From contig CALXBC010000013.1 of NCBI GenBank assembly GCA_944386455.1, positions 1 through 56,208 on the forward strand: a DNA stretch of 56,208 bases. The letters run 5' to 3'. Numbering within the stretch: the stretch's first letter is position 1; each line of letters starts with the position of its first letter. Shown here in pieces: positions 7,891-16,898 of the stretch. The notes under the pieces were generated by a model. It was not told the DNA's origin. It saw only the letters and a program-made list of their open reading frames with translations, and searched no databases. The position numbers and the translations under genes were made by a program. This DNA is from an uncultured Clostridia bacterium (GTDB lineage Bacteria > Bacillota > Clostridia > Oscillospirales > Ruminococcaceae).

Positions 7891-9279
7891 GTGAAGCGTA
7901 CCTATGAGATAGACATGTGCAACGGCCCGCTGCTGGGCAAAATTCTGCGGTTCTCCATCCCGCTGATGCTGTCGGGCATCCTGCAGCTGCTGTTCAACGC
8001 CGCGGATATTATCGTCGTGGGACAGTTCACCGGCAGCGACGCATTGGCGGCGGTCGGCTCGACAAGTTCTTTAAACAACCTGATTATCAACATTTTTCTC
8101 GGGCTGTCCATCGGCGGCAGCGTTATGGTGGCGCGATACTACGGTGCGCAGGACTGGGCAAATGTGCAGGATGTCGTGCATACCTCCATGCTGGTCAGCG
8201 CAATTTCCGGGGTTGTGCTGATTTTTCTGGGTCTTTTTCTTGCGGCTCCGCTGCTGGAACTGATGGGAACTCCGGAAAACGTCCTGGACCAGGCGGTTTT
8301 ATATATGCGGATCATCTTTGTCGGAATGCCCGCCATGATGATCTATGACTTTGGCGCGGCCATCCTTCGCGCAGTTGGAGACACCAAACGGCCGCTGGTT
8401 TTCTTATTGATTTCCGGGATCGTCAATGTGTTTTTGAACCTGTTTTTCGTATTGGTTTTTCATATGGGCGTTGCCGGTGTCGCACTGGCCACCATCATCT
8501 CTCAGTCGATCTCTGCGGGGCTGGTCGTATATTGTCTGATGCGCAGTCATGGCTGCTATCAGCTGTTTTTAAGACAGCTGCACATCTCCAAGGATAAGCT
8601 GCTGCAGATCGCACGGGTCGGTCTTCCGGCCGGGATCCAGGGCGCGGTTTTTTCAATCTCGAATGTATTGATCCAGTCCTCGATCAATTCCTTTGGCTCT
8701 GTCGTTATGGCGGGAAATACCGCGGCTTCCAATATCGAGGGTTTTGTCTATACCTCAATGAATTCCTTGTATCAGGCCTCTCTAAGCTTTACCAGCCAGA
8801 ATATCGGTGCAAAAAAAGTACATCGGATTGTTCCGATCTTAGTCCGGTGCCTGGCCTGCGTCGCTGCCATCGGGGGCGGACTCAGTCTTTTGGTCCTGCT
8901 GCTGAGCCGGCCGCTGTTAGGCATCTATTCCTCTGACCCCGTCGTCATTGATTACGGGATCGACCGTTTAAGTGTGATCTGCGCCACCTATCTTCTCTGC
9001 GGCATGATGGATGTGACCTGTGGCTCCATCCGGGGGATGGGATATTCCGTCACACCCACTATTGTCTCGTTAGCGGGAGCCTGCGGCCTGCGGATCTTAT
9101 GGATTTATTCCATCTTTCTGCTGCAGCATACCACATTCTGTCTTTATCTTTCCTATCCCGTCAGCTGGGCGATTACTTTTGCCGCGCATCTGGTTTGTTT
9201 TATTTTCTTTTTCCGCCGCTGGAAAAAGAAAGTGGCGTCGGAAGCTTCTGACAGCAATCCCGTTCCCGTAAAGGGCTGA
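7891..9279 (+). CDS. MATE family multidrug efflux protein
   Basis: This protein of about 462 residues has 12 hydrophobic segments in two homologous halves. The N-half segment GKILRFSIPLMLSGILQLLF followed by NAADIIVVGQFTG, and a QGAVFSISNVLIQSSINSFG segment in the C-half, are typical MATE (NorM/DinF-type) sequences. Such pumps exchange cations for drugs at the membrane. GTG 7891 is preceded by AGGGTGG at 5-6 bases; GTG 7882, nine bases upstream, overlaps that site and is less likely. The MFS gene follows 15 bases after the stop, suggesting one operon. The N-terminus (KRTYEIDMCNGPL) matches the usual Clostridia MATE start. Confidence 0.92.
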   Translation: MKRTYEIDMCNGPLLGKILRFSIPLMLSGILQLLFNAADIIVVGQFTGSDALAAVGSTSSLNNLIINIFLGLSIGGSVMVARYYGAQDWANVQDVVHTSMLVSAISGVVLIFLGLFLAAPLLELMGTPENVLDQAVLYMRIIFVGMPAMMIYDFGAAILRAVGDTKRPLVFLLISGIVNVFLNLFFVLVFHMGVAGVALATIISQSISAGLVVYCLMRSHGCYQLFLRQLHISKDKLLQIARVGLPAGIQGAVFSISNVLIQSSINSFGSVVMAGNTAASNIEGFVYTSMNSLYQASLSFTSQNIGAKKVHRIVPILVRCLACVAAIGGGLSLLVLLLSRPLLGIYSSDPVVIDYGIDRLSVICATYLLCGMMDVTCGSIRGMGYSVTPTIVSLAGACGLRILWIYSIFLLQHTTFCLYLSYPVSWAITFAAHLVCFIFFFRRWKKKVASEASDSNPVPVKG

Positions 9280-9294
9280 CAAGAAAGGGTTTCT

Positions 9295-10494
9295 ATGGCG
9301 ACGCTTTTACTGCTTGTTATTTATATCGCTTTTATTGGGCTCGGTATTCCTGATTCCCTGTTCGGGACCGCGTGGCCTGCCATCTATCCCGAGCTCGGGC
9401 TTCCGGTATCCGCGGCAAGCTGCGTGACGCTGCTGATCTCGGGCGGTACGATCATATCCAGCTTTTTCAGCGCCAGGGTGCTCAACCGTTTTGGGACAGC
9501 AAAGGTCACCGCTTTCAGTACTGCTCTGACAGCAGCGGCTTTGTTTGGTTTTTCTGTCTCCGGCAGCCTGCTCTGGCTGTGCCTGTTTGCGATACCGCTG
9601 GGCATAGGGGCGGGAGCAATTGATTCCGGGCTGAACAACTATGTTGCACTCCATTACCGAGCAGCACACATGAATTTTCTGCATTGTTTTTATGGGGTGG
9701 GCGTTTCGCTCAGTCCCTATTTGATGTCGTTCACACTTTCAGGAACAGACGGCTGGCGGGGAGGATATCGTACGGTCTTTTATATTCAGCTTGCAATCGC
9801 AGGGATCACTCTGATTTCTCTTCCGCTTTGGAAACGGGCAGAGAGCCAGCTGGCAGACAACCGGGCGGAGACAGAAAGCATGCCGCCGCAGACTTTAAAA
9901 TTTATACAGATCTGCAAAATCCCGGCAGCAAAGTGGGCTTCTCTGGTTCTGCTCAGTTCCTGTGCGATTGAATACATCTGCGGCAGCTGGGGCAGCACCT
10001 TTCTGGTAAATGCAAAAGGAATGCCGGTCGATCGTGCGGCCGAAGTAATCACCTTATATTATGTCGGCATGACACTGGGGCGTTTTTTGTCGGGCATTTT
10101 GGCAAACAAGCTGTCCAGCTGGCAGCTGATTCAAATTGGGCAGGGTATCGTTTTTGCTGCGATTCTTCTTTTGCTGCTGCCGCTTGCGAACATGATGGCC
10201 GCCGTCGGTCTGTTTTTGATAGGGCTGGGGAACGGGCCGGCGTTCCCGAACCTGCTTAATCTGACGCCCAAAAACTTTGGACGGGATATTTCACAGTCCG
10301 TCATGGGCTTCCAGATGGTATCTGCTTACATTGGAATCATGGCCATGCCTCTGATATTCGGTTTTTTGGTTCAGGCATTTGACGCGGTGATTTTTCCATA
10401 CTTTCTGCTGGCAATATTCGTGATGCTGATCATCGCTATGGTGTTTCTGATAAAAAGATTGAAAAAAGAAGGCCGATACAAGGAACAGCGGTAA
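9295..10494 (+). CDS. MFS transporter
   Basis: This 399-residue, 12-helix protein has a major-facilitator layout: a first half carrying GLGIPDSLFGTAWPAI and RVLNRFGTAKVT, a central hydrophilic loop of about 30 residues, and a second half with LVNAKGMPVDRAAEV and FLIGLGNGPAFPNLLNL. The pattern is closest to the FucP/YfkF-like group of Firmicutes permeases, whose substrates include sugars, but substrate cannot be read from sequence. AAAGGG precedes ATG 9295. It is co-directional and nearly contiguous with the MATE gene and convergent with the next gene (10516-11196). Confidence 0.88.
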   Translation: MATLLLLVIYIAFIGLGIPDSLFGTAWPAIYPELGLPVSAASCVTLLISGGTIISSFFSARVLNRFGTAKVTAFSTALTAAALFGFSVSGSLLWLCLFAIPLGIGAGAIDSGLNNYVALHYRAAHMNFLHCFYGVGVSLSPYLMSFTLSGTDGWRGGYRTVFYIQLAIAGITLISLPLWKRAESQLADNRAETESMPPQTLKFIQICKIPAAKWASLVLLSSCAIEYICGSWGSTFLVNAKGMPVDRAAEVITLYYVGMTLGRFLSGILANKLSSWQLIQIGQGIVFAAILLLLLPLANMMAAVGLFLIGLGNGPAFPNLLNLTPKNFGRDISQSVMGFQMVSAYIGIMAMPLIFGFLVQAFDAVIFPYFLLAIFVMLIIAMVFLIKRLKKEGRYKEQR

Positions 10495-10515
10495 ACATGA
10501 CGGCTGTCCCCTTGT

Positions 10516-11196
10516 TTATTCCATCCGGCTGCTTTTTGCCTGCCGGATCAGGCTTTCATACTGAAAATCACCCAGCCCGTATTCCGGGAACCGCTCAAGC
10601 AGCTGCCTGACCAGATCGGGGCTGTCCGCGTGCGCCCGAATATAGACCATGATGGGACTGCTCTGACCGCGGTAAGTCAGATATCGTTCCGCCGCCTGAC
10701 GCAGCAATTCCGGCATTTCCATGTCCGGCAGCCTGCGGCGGCACAAAACCGCTTCATAAATGGTATGATATCCGCCCAGCCCGATTTCAGCAGGAGCCGA
10801 AAAAACATCTTCCGCCCTCCCGCATGCCGTGCGAAGCAGTACATTTCCCTCAAACCCGTTCTGCTCCAGATAGGCAAGCACGGTCAGCAGATTCATCTGG
10901 CAGAACATATCTGTGCCAAACCACAGGATCATACGGTCGAACTCCTTTTGAAATAAAGGCTCCAGCGGTTCCAGCACGGTTTTCTGATATTTTGGCAGGG
11001 TTGTTTTGTGAGCGGCCAGCCGTTTTTGCACAAATGCCTCGGAAAAAATCTCCCTGTCGGTCTCACCCCAGCACATGGCTTCATTAAAGGGTATATATTC
11101 CGCGTCAGCCTCCATTGCTCCTGTCTCCTTCAGCTTCTCCAGCAGGGCAGAACCGCTCAGGATATGCAAACGTTTCTTTGATTTTGTCTGCTGCAC
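10516..11196 (-). CDS. DUF1835-like protein
   Basis: This 226-residue soluble protein starts at GTG 11196 with GGAG 10 bases upstream. The N-terminal LHILSGSALLEKLK, the IPFNEAMCWGE segment and the DRMILWFGTDMFCQMNLLTV segment follow the DUF1835 pattern (substrate-domain start, GP-type loop, then LWFGHD-QLNLL). DUF1835 proteins have no established function. It is transcribed towards the MFS gene as a single unit. Its C-terminal third, with a RYLTYRGQSSPIM segment, corresponds to the extended part seen in Clostridia members. Confidence 0.6.
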   Translation of the reverse strand: MQQTKSKKRLHILSGSALLEKLKETGAMEADAEYIPFNEAMCWGETDREIFSEAFVQKRLAAHKTTLPKYQKTVLEPLEPLFQKEFDRMILWFGTDMFCQMNLLTVLAYLEQNGFEGNVLLRTACGRAEDVFSAPAEIGLGGYHTIYEAVLCRRRLPDMEMPELLRQAAERYLTYRGQSSPIMVYIRAHADSPDLVRQLLERFPEYGLGDFQYESLIRQAKSSRME

Positions 11197-11275
11197 GATC
11201 GTGTCACTCCTTTTTTCACATTAAGACTTCTCTGCTGTGGAAAACAATGCGGCCTTGTTCTTTATCCCGTGATAC

Positions 11276-11310
11276 AAACAGCCTGTTTCCGTTTTGGAAG
11301 CAGGCTGTTT
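11276..11310 (-). terminator. Terminator of the first ABC exporter operon
   Basis: AAACAGCCTG (11276-11285) and CAGGCTGTTT (11301-11310) form a 10-bp stem with a GC-containing inner arm. It lies just past the leftward ABC gene stop (11322). A T-run on the plus side means it could work in both directions. Confidence 0.75.
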
Positions 11311-11321
11311 TTCTTTTCTGT

Positions 11322-13262
11322 TTAATCCAATTCCAGCGCGCCGGTATACAGCTGATAGTAGGTTCCTTTCAGCTTGATGAGATCCTCATGCGTACCGCGC
11401 TCAATGATGCGGCCATGATCCAGCACCATAATGGCGTTAGAATTCTGCACCGTAGAAAGACGATGGGCAATCACAAATACCGTCCGTCCCGTCATCAGCG
11501 CGTCCATACCCTGCTGAACAATGGCCTCCGTGCGTGTGTCGATCGAGCTGGTCGCCTCATCCAGAATCATCACGGGCGGGTCGGCCACTGCCGCGCGCGC
11601 AATGGCAAGCAGCTGGCGCTGGCCCTGGCTGAGATTTGCACCGTTGCCTTGCAGCATAGTGTTGTAGCCCTCCGGCAAGCGGCGGATAAAGTCGTCCGCG
11701 CCGGCCAGCTGCGCCGCTGCAATACACTCCTCGTCACAGGCATCCAGATTACCGTAGCGGATATTTTCCATAACCGTACCGGTGAACAGATTGGTATCCT
11801 GCAGCACGATTCCCAGGCTGCGCCGCAGATCCGCCTTTTTGATCTTGTTAATGTTGATGCCGTCGTAGCGGATCTTTCCGTCCTCGATATCGTAGAAACG
11901 GTTGATCAGATTGGTGATGGTCGTTTTGCCCGCGCCGGTGGAGCCGACAAACGCGACCTTCTGGCCGGGCTTTGCATACAGGGTGATATTATGCAGCACC
12001 TTCTTCTCCGGCGTGTATCCAAAATCAACGTCAAAGAAACGCACGTCACCCTGCAGGCGGGTGTAGGTAACGGTGCCGTCGTGATGCGGATGCTTCCATG
12101 CCCAAACATTGGTACGTTCTTTGCACTCGCTGAGGCTGCCGTCTGCATTTTCCTTTGCGTTGACCAGCGTGACATATCCTCCGTCAGTCTCCGGCTCTTC
12201 ATCCAACAGTGCAAAGATGCGGTGCGCGCCGGCCAGACCCATGACCACCATGTTCACCTGGTTGGACACCTGGCCGATGGCGCCGGCAAACTGCTTGGTC
12301 ATGTTCAGGAAGGGTACCACGATGCTGATGCTGAAGGCCATACCGGAAATGCTGATGTTGGGCACGTCGGTCAGCAGCAGCGCACCGCCCACCAGCGCTA
12401 CCACCACATACATCACGTTGCCGATGTTGCCCAGCAGGGGCATCAGAATATTGGCAAAGCGGTTGCCGTTGCGGGCATTGTAAAAGATTTCGCCGTTGAC
12501 CTTGTCGAAGTCGGCCTTGGCGCCTTCTTCATGGCAGAATACCTTGATCACCTTCTGGCCGGTCATCATCTCTTCCATAAAAGCCTCGGCCTTGGCGATC
12601 GTAACCTGCTGACGCAGAAAGTATTTGGAAGAACGGTTGGTAATGGCCCGGGCGGCAAACACCATGCAGACGACTCCTGCCACTACGATCAAGCCCAGGA
12701 TCATGCTGTAATACATCATAATGCCGAACACGGTCAGCAGTGTGACGCCGGAAATCAGAATCTGCGGCAGGCTCTGACTGATGAGCTGGCGCAGGGTATC
12801 CACGTCGTTGGTATAATAGCTCATGATGTCGCCGTGGCCGTTGGTATCGAAGTATTTAATCGGCAGGTCCTGCATGCGGTCGAACATCTTCTCCCGCATT
12901 TTTTTCAAAGAACCCTGGGTGATGATCGCCATCATCTGGGTATAGAACGCACCGGCGATCAGGCTGATAACGTACATTACAACCAGAACAGCCACATAGG
13001 TCAGGATCCGCCCGGCAACGGAGGCCCAGTCACCGCTTTTATAAGACTCGTCGACAATGGCGATGATGTTCTGCATAAAAATCGAAGGGATAGAACTGAC
13101 GATGGCGTTGACCAGAATACACGCCAGTGTGACAGGCAGCAGTACCGGATAAAACTCAAACAGGGTGCGCAGCAGCCGGCGCAGTACGCCTTTCGGCGCC
13201 CGCTGGCCCCGCGCTGTGGTGGAGGGAGCGGCAGGAGCCGTCTTATTCTTATTCTTCGCCAT
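11322..13262 (-). CDS. ABC exporter half-transporter, canonical-Walker B subunit
   Basis: This is a six-helix membrane domain fused to a nucleotide-binding domain (about 646 residues). Walker A is GSTGAGKT; Walker B is VMILDEATSS with the catalytic Glu present; the signature is the altered LSQGQ. A hydrophilic insert of about 45 residues (around YVTLVNAKENADG to VWAWKHPHH) sits just before the ATPase domain. The upstream partner has the opposite pattern (Asp for Glu, intact VSGGQ), so the pair should form a heterodimer with one active and one degenerate ATP site, as in TM287/288-type exporters. ATG 13262 has AGGTGAT upstream; a GTG nine bases earlier is also in frame. The gene overlaps its partner by 14 bases. 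Confidence 0.93.
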   Translation of the reverse strand: MAKNKNKTAPAAPSTTARGQRAPKGVLRRLLRTLFEFYPVLLPVTLACILVNAIVSSIPSIFMQNIIAIVDESYKSGDWASVAGRILTYVAVLVVMYVISLIAGAFYTQMMAIITQGSLKKMREKMFDRMQDLPIKYFDTNGHGDIMSYYTNDVDTLRQLISQSLPQILISGVTLLTVFGIMMYYSMILGLIVVAGVVCMVFAARAITNRSSKYFLRQQVTIAKAEAFMEEMMTGQKVIKVFCHEEGAKADFDKVNGEIFYNARNGNRFANILMPLLGNIGNVMYVVVALVGGALLLTDVPNISISGMAFSISIVVPFLNMTKQFAGAIGQVSNQVNMVVMGLAGAHRIFALLDEEPETDGGYVTLVNAKENADGSLSECKERTNVWAWKHPHHDGTVTYTRLQGDVRFFDVDFGYTPEKKVLHNITLYAKPGQKVAFVGSTGAGKTTITNLINRFYDIEDGKIRYDGININKIKKADLRRSLGIVLQDTNLFTGTVMENIRYGNLDACDEECIAAAQLAGADDFIRRLPEGYNTMLQGNGANLSQGQRQLLAIARAAVADPPVMILDEATSSIDTRTEAIVQQGMDALMTGRTVFVIAHRLSTVQNSNAIMVLDHGRIIERGTHEDLIKLKGTYYQLYTGALELD

Positions 13263-14997
13263 CTTGATCACCTGCCTTATTCTGGGAAGTATATACCTCG
13301 CGGTAAATTTCGTTGGTCTTCATCAATTCTTCATGACTGCCGATGGCGCTGATCCGTCCGCCATCCATCACAATAATGCGGTCGGCGTCCTGCACCGAGG
13401 CGACACGCTGTGCAATGATGATTTTTGTGGTCTCGGGGATAAATTCGCGGAAGCCCTGGCGGATCAGTGCGTCAGTACGGGTGTCCACCGCGCTGGTGGA
13501 GTCGTCCAGAATCAGCACCTTGGGCTTTTTCAGCAATGCACGCGCAATGCAAAGCCTTTGCTTCTGTCCGCCGGAGACATTGGCGCCGCCCTGTTCGATC
13601 CAGGTGTCATATTTGTCAGGAAACTGCTGGATGAACTCGTCCGCCTGCGCCAGCCGGCAGGCTTCCTGCATCTCCTCATCGGTGGCATCAGGATTGCCCC
13701 AGCGCAGATTATCCTTAATGGTGCCGGAAAACAGTACATTTTTCTGCAGCACCACCGCTACGCTGTTGCGCAGGGTTTCCAGATCGTACCGGCGCACATC
13801 CTCGCCGCCAACCTTGACGCAGCCTTCGGTGACGTCGTACAGACGCGGGATCAGCTGTACCAGCGTGGACTTGGAGGAGCCCGTACCTCCCAAAATGCCG
13901 ATCAGTTCACCGGATTTGATATGTAGGTCCACATCGGCCAGCGCCATACGCTCGGCCTTTTTGGAATATTTGAAACTGACGTTATCAAAATCGATGGAAC
14001 CGTCTTTCACTTCAGTGACGGCATTCTCCGGACTGGCCAGGCTGCTTTTCTCGTTGAGCACCTCGACGATACGCTCGGCGGATTCCATCGACATGGTGAT
14101 CATTACGAACACCATGGACAGCATCATCAGGCTCATGAGAATCTGAAAGCTGTATGTCAGGATAGCAGACATCTGGCCGACATTGATTCCGATGCCCTGG
14201 CTGGTGATGACAGCATAGGAGCCAAACGAAAGCACAAACACCATGCCGGCGTATACGCAGAACTGCATCATGGGATTGCTGAGAGCCATAATGCGCTCGG
14301 CAAGCGTGAAGTCCTTGCAGACGTCTTCAGCGGCAGCAGCAAACTTCTTCTTCTCGTAGTCCTCCCGAACATAGCTTTTGACGACCCGCATGGCCTGCAC
14401 ATTTTCCTGCACCGAATCGTTGAGCGCGTCGTATTTGCGGAACACCCTGCGGAAAATCGGCGTGGCCTTGCGAATGACCAGCGTCAGCCCGATTGCCAGC
14501 AACGGAATCGTGACCAGGAAAATCATTGCCAGCTGTCCGCCCATAGCAAATCCCATAATAAATGAGAAAATCAGCATCAGCGGGCCGCGGATCGCCACCC
14601 GGATAATCATCATAAAAGACATCTGTACATTCACCACGTCGGTGGTCATACGGGTCACCAGACTGGACACCGAAAATTTATCGATGTTTTCAAAGGAGTA
14701 GTCCTGAATACGATAGAACATATCCTGACGCAGATTGCGTGCAAAACCAGTGGAAGCAGTGGCACAGGTGTTGCCGGCTGCGACACCGAAAATCAGCGAC
14801 AGAACAGCCATCACAACCAGCCGGATACCGTACCGGACAATGACATCCATCTCGCATCCGGCCTGCATTTCGTTCACCAGATTGGCAATGACGAAAGGGA
14901 TGATACATTCCAGAACCACTTCGACGACAACCAATAGCGGGGTCAAAATGGCCGTTTTTTTAAACTCGCGGATGCTGCGAGCCAAGGTCTTTATCAT
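13249..14997 (-). CDS. ABC exporter half-transporter, degenerate-site subunit
   Basis: This protein of about 582 residues has six membrane helices and an ATPase domain. Walker A is GGTGSSKST, the signature is VSGGQKQRL, and Walker B is VLILDDSTSAVD, with Asp replacing the catalytic Glu. It is the natural partner of the overlapping downstream gene, sharing 14 bases with it. GGAGG lies 10 bases before ATG 14997 but only one base from ATG 15006, so I prefer 14997. It is preceded by a MarR-type gene and so probably encodes a drug, peptide or lipid exporter subunit under local repression. Confidence 0.93.
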   Translation of the reverse strand: MIKTLARSIREFKKTAILTPLLVVVEVVLECIIPFVIANLVNEMQAGCEMDVIVRYGIRLVVMAVLSLIFGVAAGNTCATASTGFARNLRQDMFYRIQDYSFENIDKFSVSSLVTRMTTDVVNVQMSFMMIIRVAIRGPLMLIFSFIMGFAMGGQLAMIFLVTIPLLAIGLTLVIRKATPIFRRVFRKYDALNDSVQENVQAMRVVKSYVREDYEKKKFAAAAEDVCKDFTLAERIMALSNPMMQFCVYAGMVFVLSFGSYAVITSQGIGINVGQMSAILTYSFQILMSLMMLSMVFVMITMSMESAERIVEVLNEKSSLASPENAVTEVKDGSIDFDNVSFKYSKKAERMALADVDLHIKSGELIGILGGTGSSKSTLVQLIPRLYDVTEGCVKVGGEDVRRYDLETLRNSVAVVLQKNVLFSGTIKDNLRWGNPDATDEEMQEACRLAQADEFIQQFPDKYDTWIEQGGANVSGGQKQRLCIARALLKKPKVLILDDSTSAVDTRTDALIRQGFREFIPETTKIIIAQRVASVQDADRIIVMDGGRISAIGSHEELMKTNEIYREVYTSQNKAGDQDGEE

Positions 14998-15090
14998 GTG
15001 TGACATTCCTCCAAATCTTGCCGCCGCCTAAATGTGATATAAGCGGCCGGTCATAAAATTTTCCTGAAAATTTGTGAACCGGACAGCAAA

Positions 15091-15516
15091 CTACTCCTCC
15101 AGATTGACATACATTTTCCGGGCGATCTCCTGAAAGAGCGCAATTTGATCGTCTGACAGTCCGCTGGTCAGCTTCTGTTCGGTCCGGCGAAGGCACTCCC
15201 CGATCTGGGCATTCAGATTCGCCGCCTTTTCGGTGGGAATCAGGCTTTTCAGCCGTGCGTCGGAATCCACGCTTTCCCGCCGGATGATGCCGTTTTTCTC
15301 CAAAAGCTGCAAAATGCCCGTGGCAGTGGAACGGCTCAGGCCGAACGCCTCCTCCACATTCTTTTGGAACACGGGACCGTCCTTGCAATGCTCCAGAATA
15401 TAGTACATGATCCGGCTCTGGACGCCGGTGATGCCGAGATCCGAAAGGGTCGCATTCATCCGCTTTTTGACCATATGTGACAATATGTTGACCCATGCTC
15501 CGCAATCCCGCGTCAT
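15091..15516 (-). CDS. MarR family transcriptional regulator of the adjacent exporter
   Basis: This 141-residue protein has a winged-helix core at residues 45-100 (VEEAFGLSRSTATGILQLLE then the wing RRESVDSDARLKSL), the MarR layout. AAGGAG lies 9 bases before ATG 15516. It leads the leftward operon marR-ABC-ABC. A near-perfect 22-bp palindrome sits 15 bases upstream of its start, the expected place for an autoregulatory operator. MarR proteins normally repress such pumps until a ligand binds. Confidence 0.92.
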   Translation of the reverse strand: MTRDCGAWVNILSHMVKKRMNATLSDLGITGVQSRIMYYILEHCKDGPVFQKNVEEAFGLSRSTATGILQLLEKNGIIRRESVDSDARLKSLIPTEKAANLNAQIGECLRRTEQKLTSGLSDDQIALFQEIARKMYVNLEE

Positions 15517-15531
15517 TTTTTCTCATCTCCT

Positions 15532-15553
15532 TATTGTTCGTATACAAACAATA
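15532..15553. promoter_or_regulatory. Palindromic operator candidate for the MarR regulator
   Basis: TATTGTT (15532-15538) and AACAATA (15547-15553) are perfect inverted arms around C-GTATAC-A, and GTATAC is itself palindromic. Only one of the 11 base pairs (C/A) is mismatched. The site lies directly upstream of the marR ribosome binding site. Confidence 0.7.
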
Positions 15554-15696
15554 TTATCGCAAAAAAAAAGATTTGTCAAGGTTGAAACATATAGACAAAC
15601 GGAAACTTTTTTCTAAAATTCTGGTCTATTTTTCATAAGGCAAAACATGATGTATACCAAAAGTAATATTGGCCGCCATTTTACCTTTTGTTTTTC

Positions 15697-15725
15697 TTGC
15701 AAACCTCTGTTTTTCGTGATATACT
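15697..15725 (+). promoter_or_regulatory. Promoter of the FakA-like domain gene
   Basis: TTGCAA (15697-15702) and TATACT (15720-15725) are spaced by 17 bases, upstream of an AGAAAGGAAATC ribosome binding site and ATG 15764. Confidence 0.55.
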
Positions 15726-15763
15726 AAAGCCTGTCAGAACAAACACAGAAAGGAAATCATGTT

Positions 15764-16015
15764 ATGGAAGCTTACAGATATGACACCCAGCTGCTGATTG
15801 AAGGAGAGCATCTTTCAGAGGACGATATCCATGATTACTTTATGCAAAATTTTGAAGGAGACTGCCTGTTGGCGGTGGGGGACGAGGAGCTGATCAAGAT
15901 CCATTTCCACACCAATACACCCTGGAAGGTGCTGGAGTACTGTGCTTCACTGGGCGAAATTTTTGACATTGTAGTCGAGGATATGGACCGGCAGGCCCGC
16001 GGCTTAAAAGGCTAG
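15764..16015 (+). CDS. Stand-alone FakA/DhaK-like domain protein
   Basis: This 83-residue protein contains the segment LLAVGDEELIKIHFHTNTPW followed by KVLEYCASLGEIFDIVVEDM. It closely follows the middle or C-terminal domain of the fatty-acid kinase FakA (YloV/DAK2 group: GDSLVVVGDDxxVKVHVHTNxPGKVLEYA). There is no kinase (Dak2) domain. The gene has its own promoter, a good ribosome binding site and its own terminator, so it appears to be a small monocistronic gene rather than a fragment. Function unknown; a scaffold or ligand-binding role related to acyl-phosphate chemistry is inference only. Confidence 0.7.
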   Translation: MEAYRYDTQLLIEGEHLSEDDIHDYFMQNFEGDCLLAVGDEELIKIHFHTNTPWKVLEYCASLGEIFDIVVEDMDRQARGLKG

Positions 16016-16047
16016 CGGGCACTTCGCGTAAATTTTTACAGTCTGAA

Positions 16048-16088
16048 ACACCCGCATAGCCGGATTTACGGTCATGCGGGTGTTTTTA
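16048..16088. terminator. Bidirectional terminator
   Basis: ACACCCGCAT (16048-16057) pairs with ATGCGGGTGT (16074-16083) and is followed by TTTTT. It serves the FakA-like gene and, on the other strand, the LPxTG relic. Confidence 0.85.
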
Positions 16089-16110
16089 TGCAGCTTTGCT
16101 GTTTGAAATT

Positions 16111-16734
16111 TTATTTGCCCTTTGCCCTGCGGATAAACAGCCAGGTCAATGCACCGACCGATGCGATAAACAGGATGACAGTGGGTATCGTATCATCCTC
16201 CGCGCCGGTCTGCGGCAGTTCGTCGGGCTGATTGGTATGATCGCCGCCATCTGTCTGCGTATCGTTATTGCCGTTCTGGTCGTTTTCGCCGGTATTCTGA
16301 TTGTCACCGTTCTGGTTTCCGTCGCCGGATCCGTCGGACAGCAGCTTCCATTCATAGGTGATGGTGGCATTGTTGTCATTCGGGAAGATATCATCAATTC
16401 CCATTGTGGTCACCAGATTGAACAGCCAACCGTTAAGCTGTCCCTTGAGTTCGTCGGTGAGCAGGCCCTCGGTCGCTTCTGTTCCTTCCTCCGGGTCGGC
16501 AGGGGTGCCGTTGAGAAGCTCATCGAGAAGACCTTGCAGCTTTTGGCTCAGGAATACTGTAGTGTCCGTATCCTCTTCCAGACCGAGCTGTTTTCCGTAA
16601 AGCGAGCCTTTTAAATCAGTCAGAAATTCCAGAATTGTATAACCTGCCTGCGGGTCGGCTCCTTCGGGAACCGGATAAAGATTACTGTCCTCCGGATCAG
16701 CAGCCCATCCCGATAGGGTTAAGGAAAGGTTATT
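16111..16734 (-). pseudogene. 3' remnant of an LPxTG cell-wall-anchored surface protein
   Basis: The frame is open for about 207 codons, from just after an in-frame TGA (16735-16737) to the stop at 16111, but has no start codon or signal peptide until an internal GTG at 16413. The C-terminus has a textbook sorting signal: an Asn/Gly/Asp-rich spacer, LPQTGAEDD, a hydrophobic stretch (TVILFIASVGALTWLFI) and the tail RRAKGK. Sortase would attach such a protein to peptidoglycan. With the secretion signal gone it cannot reach the wall, so I call it a truncated relic. A short ATG-initiated peptide reads into the TGA from 16800, which may be the remains of upstream sequence. Confidence 0.7.
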
Positions 16735-16801
16735 TCATATCCCGAAACAACAGGGGCTATTTAACAAAGGCATTCTCTCTATTTTTCGTTTTTTCTCCAT
16801 G

Positions 16802-16842
16802 ACAAAAGCCCGCGGCTTCTATTTGGTGCCGCGGGCTTTTGT
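16802..16842. terminator. Bidirectional terminator of the FtsX permease operon
   Basis: ACAAAAGCCCGCGGC (16802-16816) and GCCGCGGGCTTTTGT (16828-16842) form a perfect 15-bp stem around an 11-base loop, with A/T runs on both sides. Confidence 0.9.
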
Positions 16843-16898
16843 TATATCCGATTTCGTCATTTTAAGGTTTTCTTTTCCTGCGCTTAACAAAGCCTTGT

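Noticed and set aside
11115-13352. A 745-codon rightward ORF antisense to the first ABC gene
   Set aside because: It is the shadow of a GC-rich, strongly codon-biased gene on the other strand; it has no recognisable domain and the true ABC gene is certain.
16096-16614. A 172-codon rightward ORF opposite the LPxTG relic
   Set aside because: The opposite frame has a clear LPQTG sorting signal; this one is hydrophobic only because it is complementary to the Asn/Gly/Asp-rich spacer.
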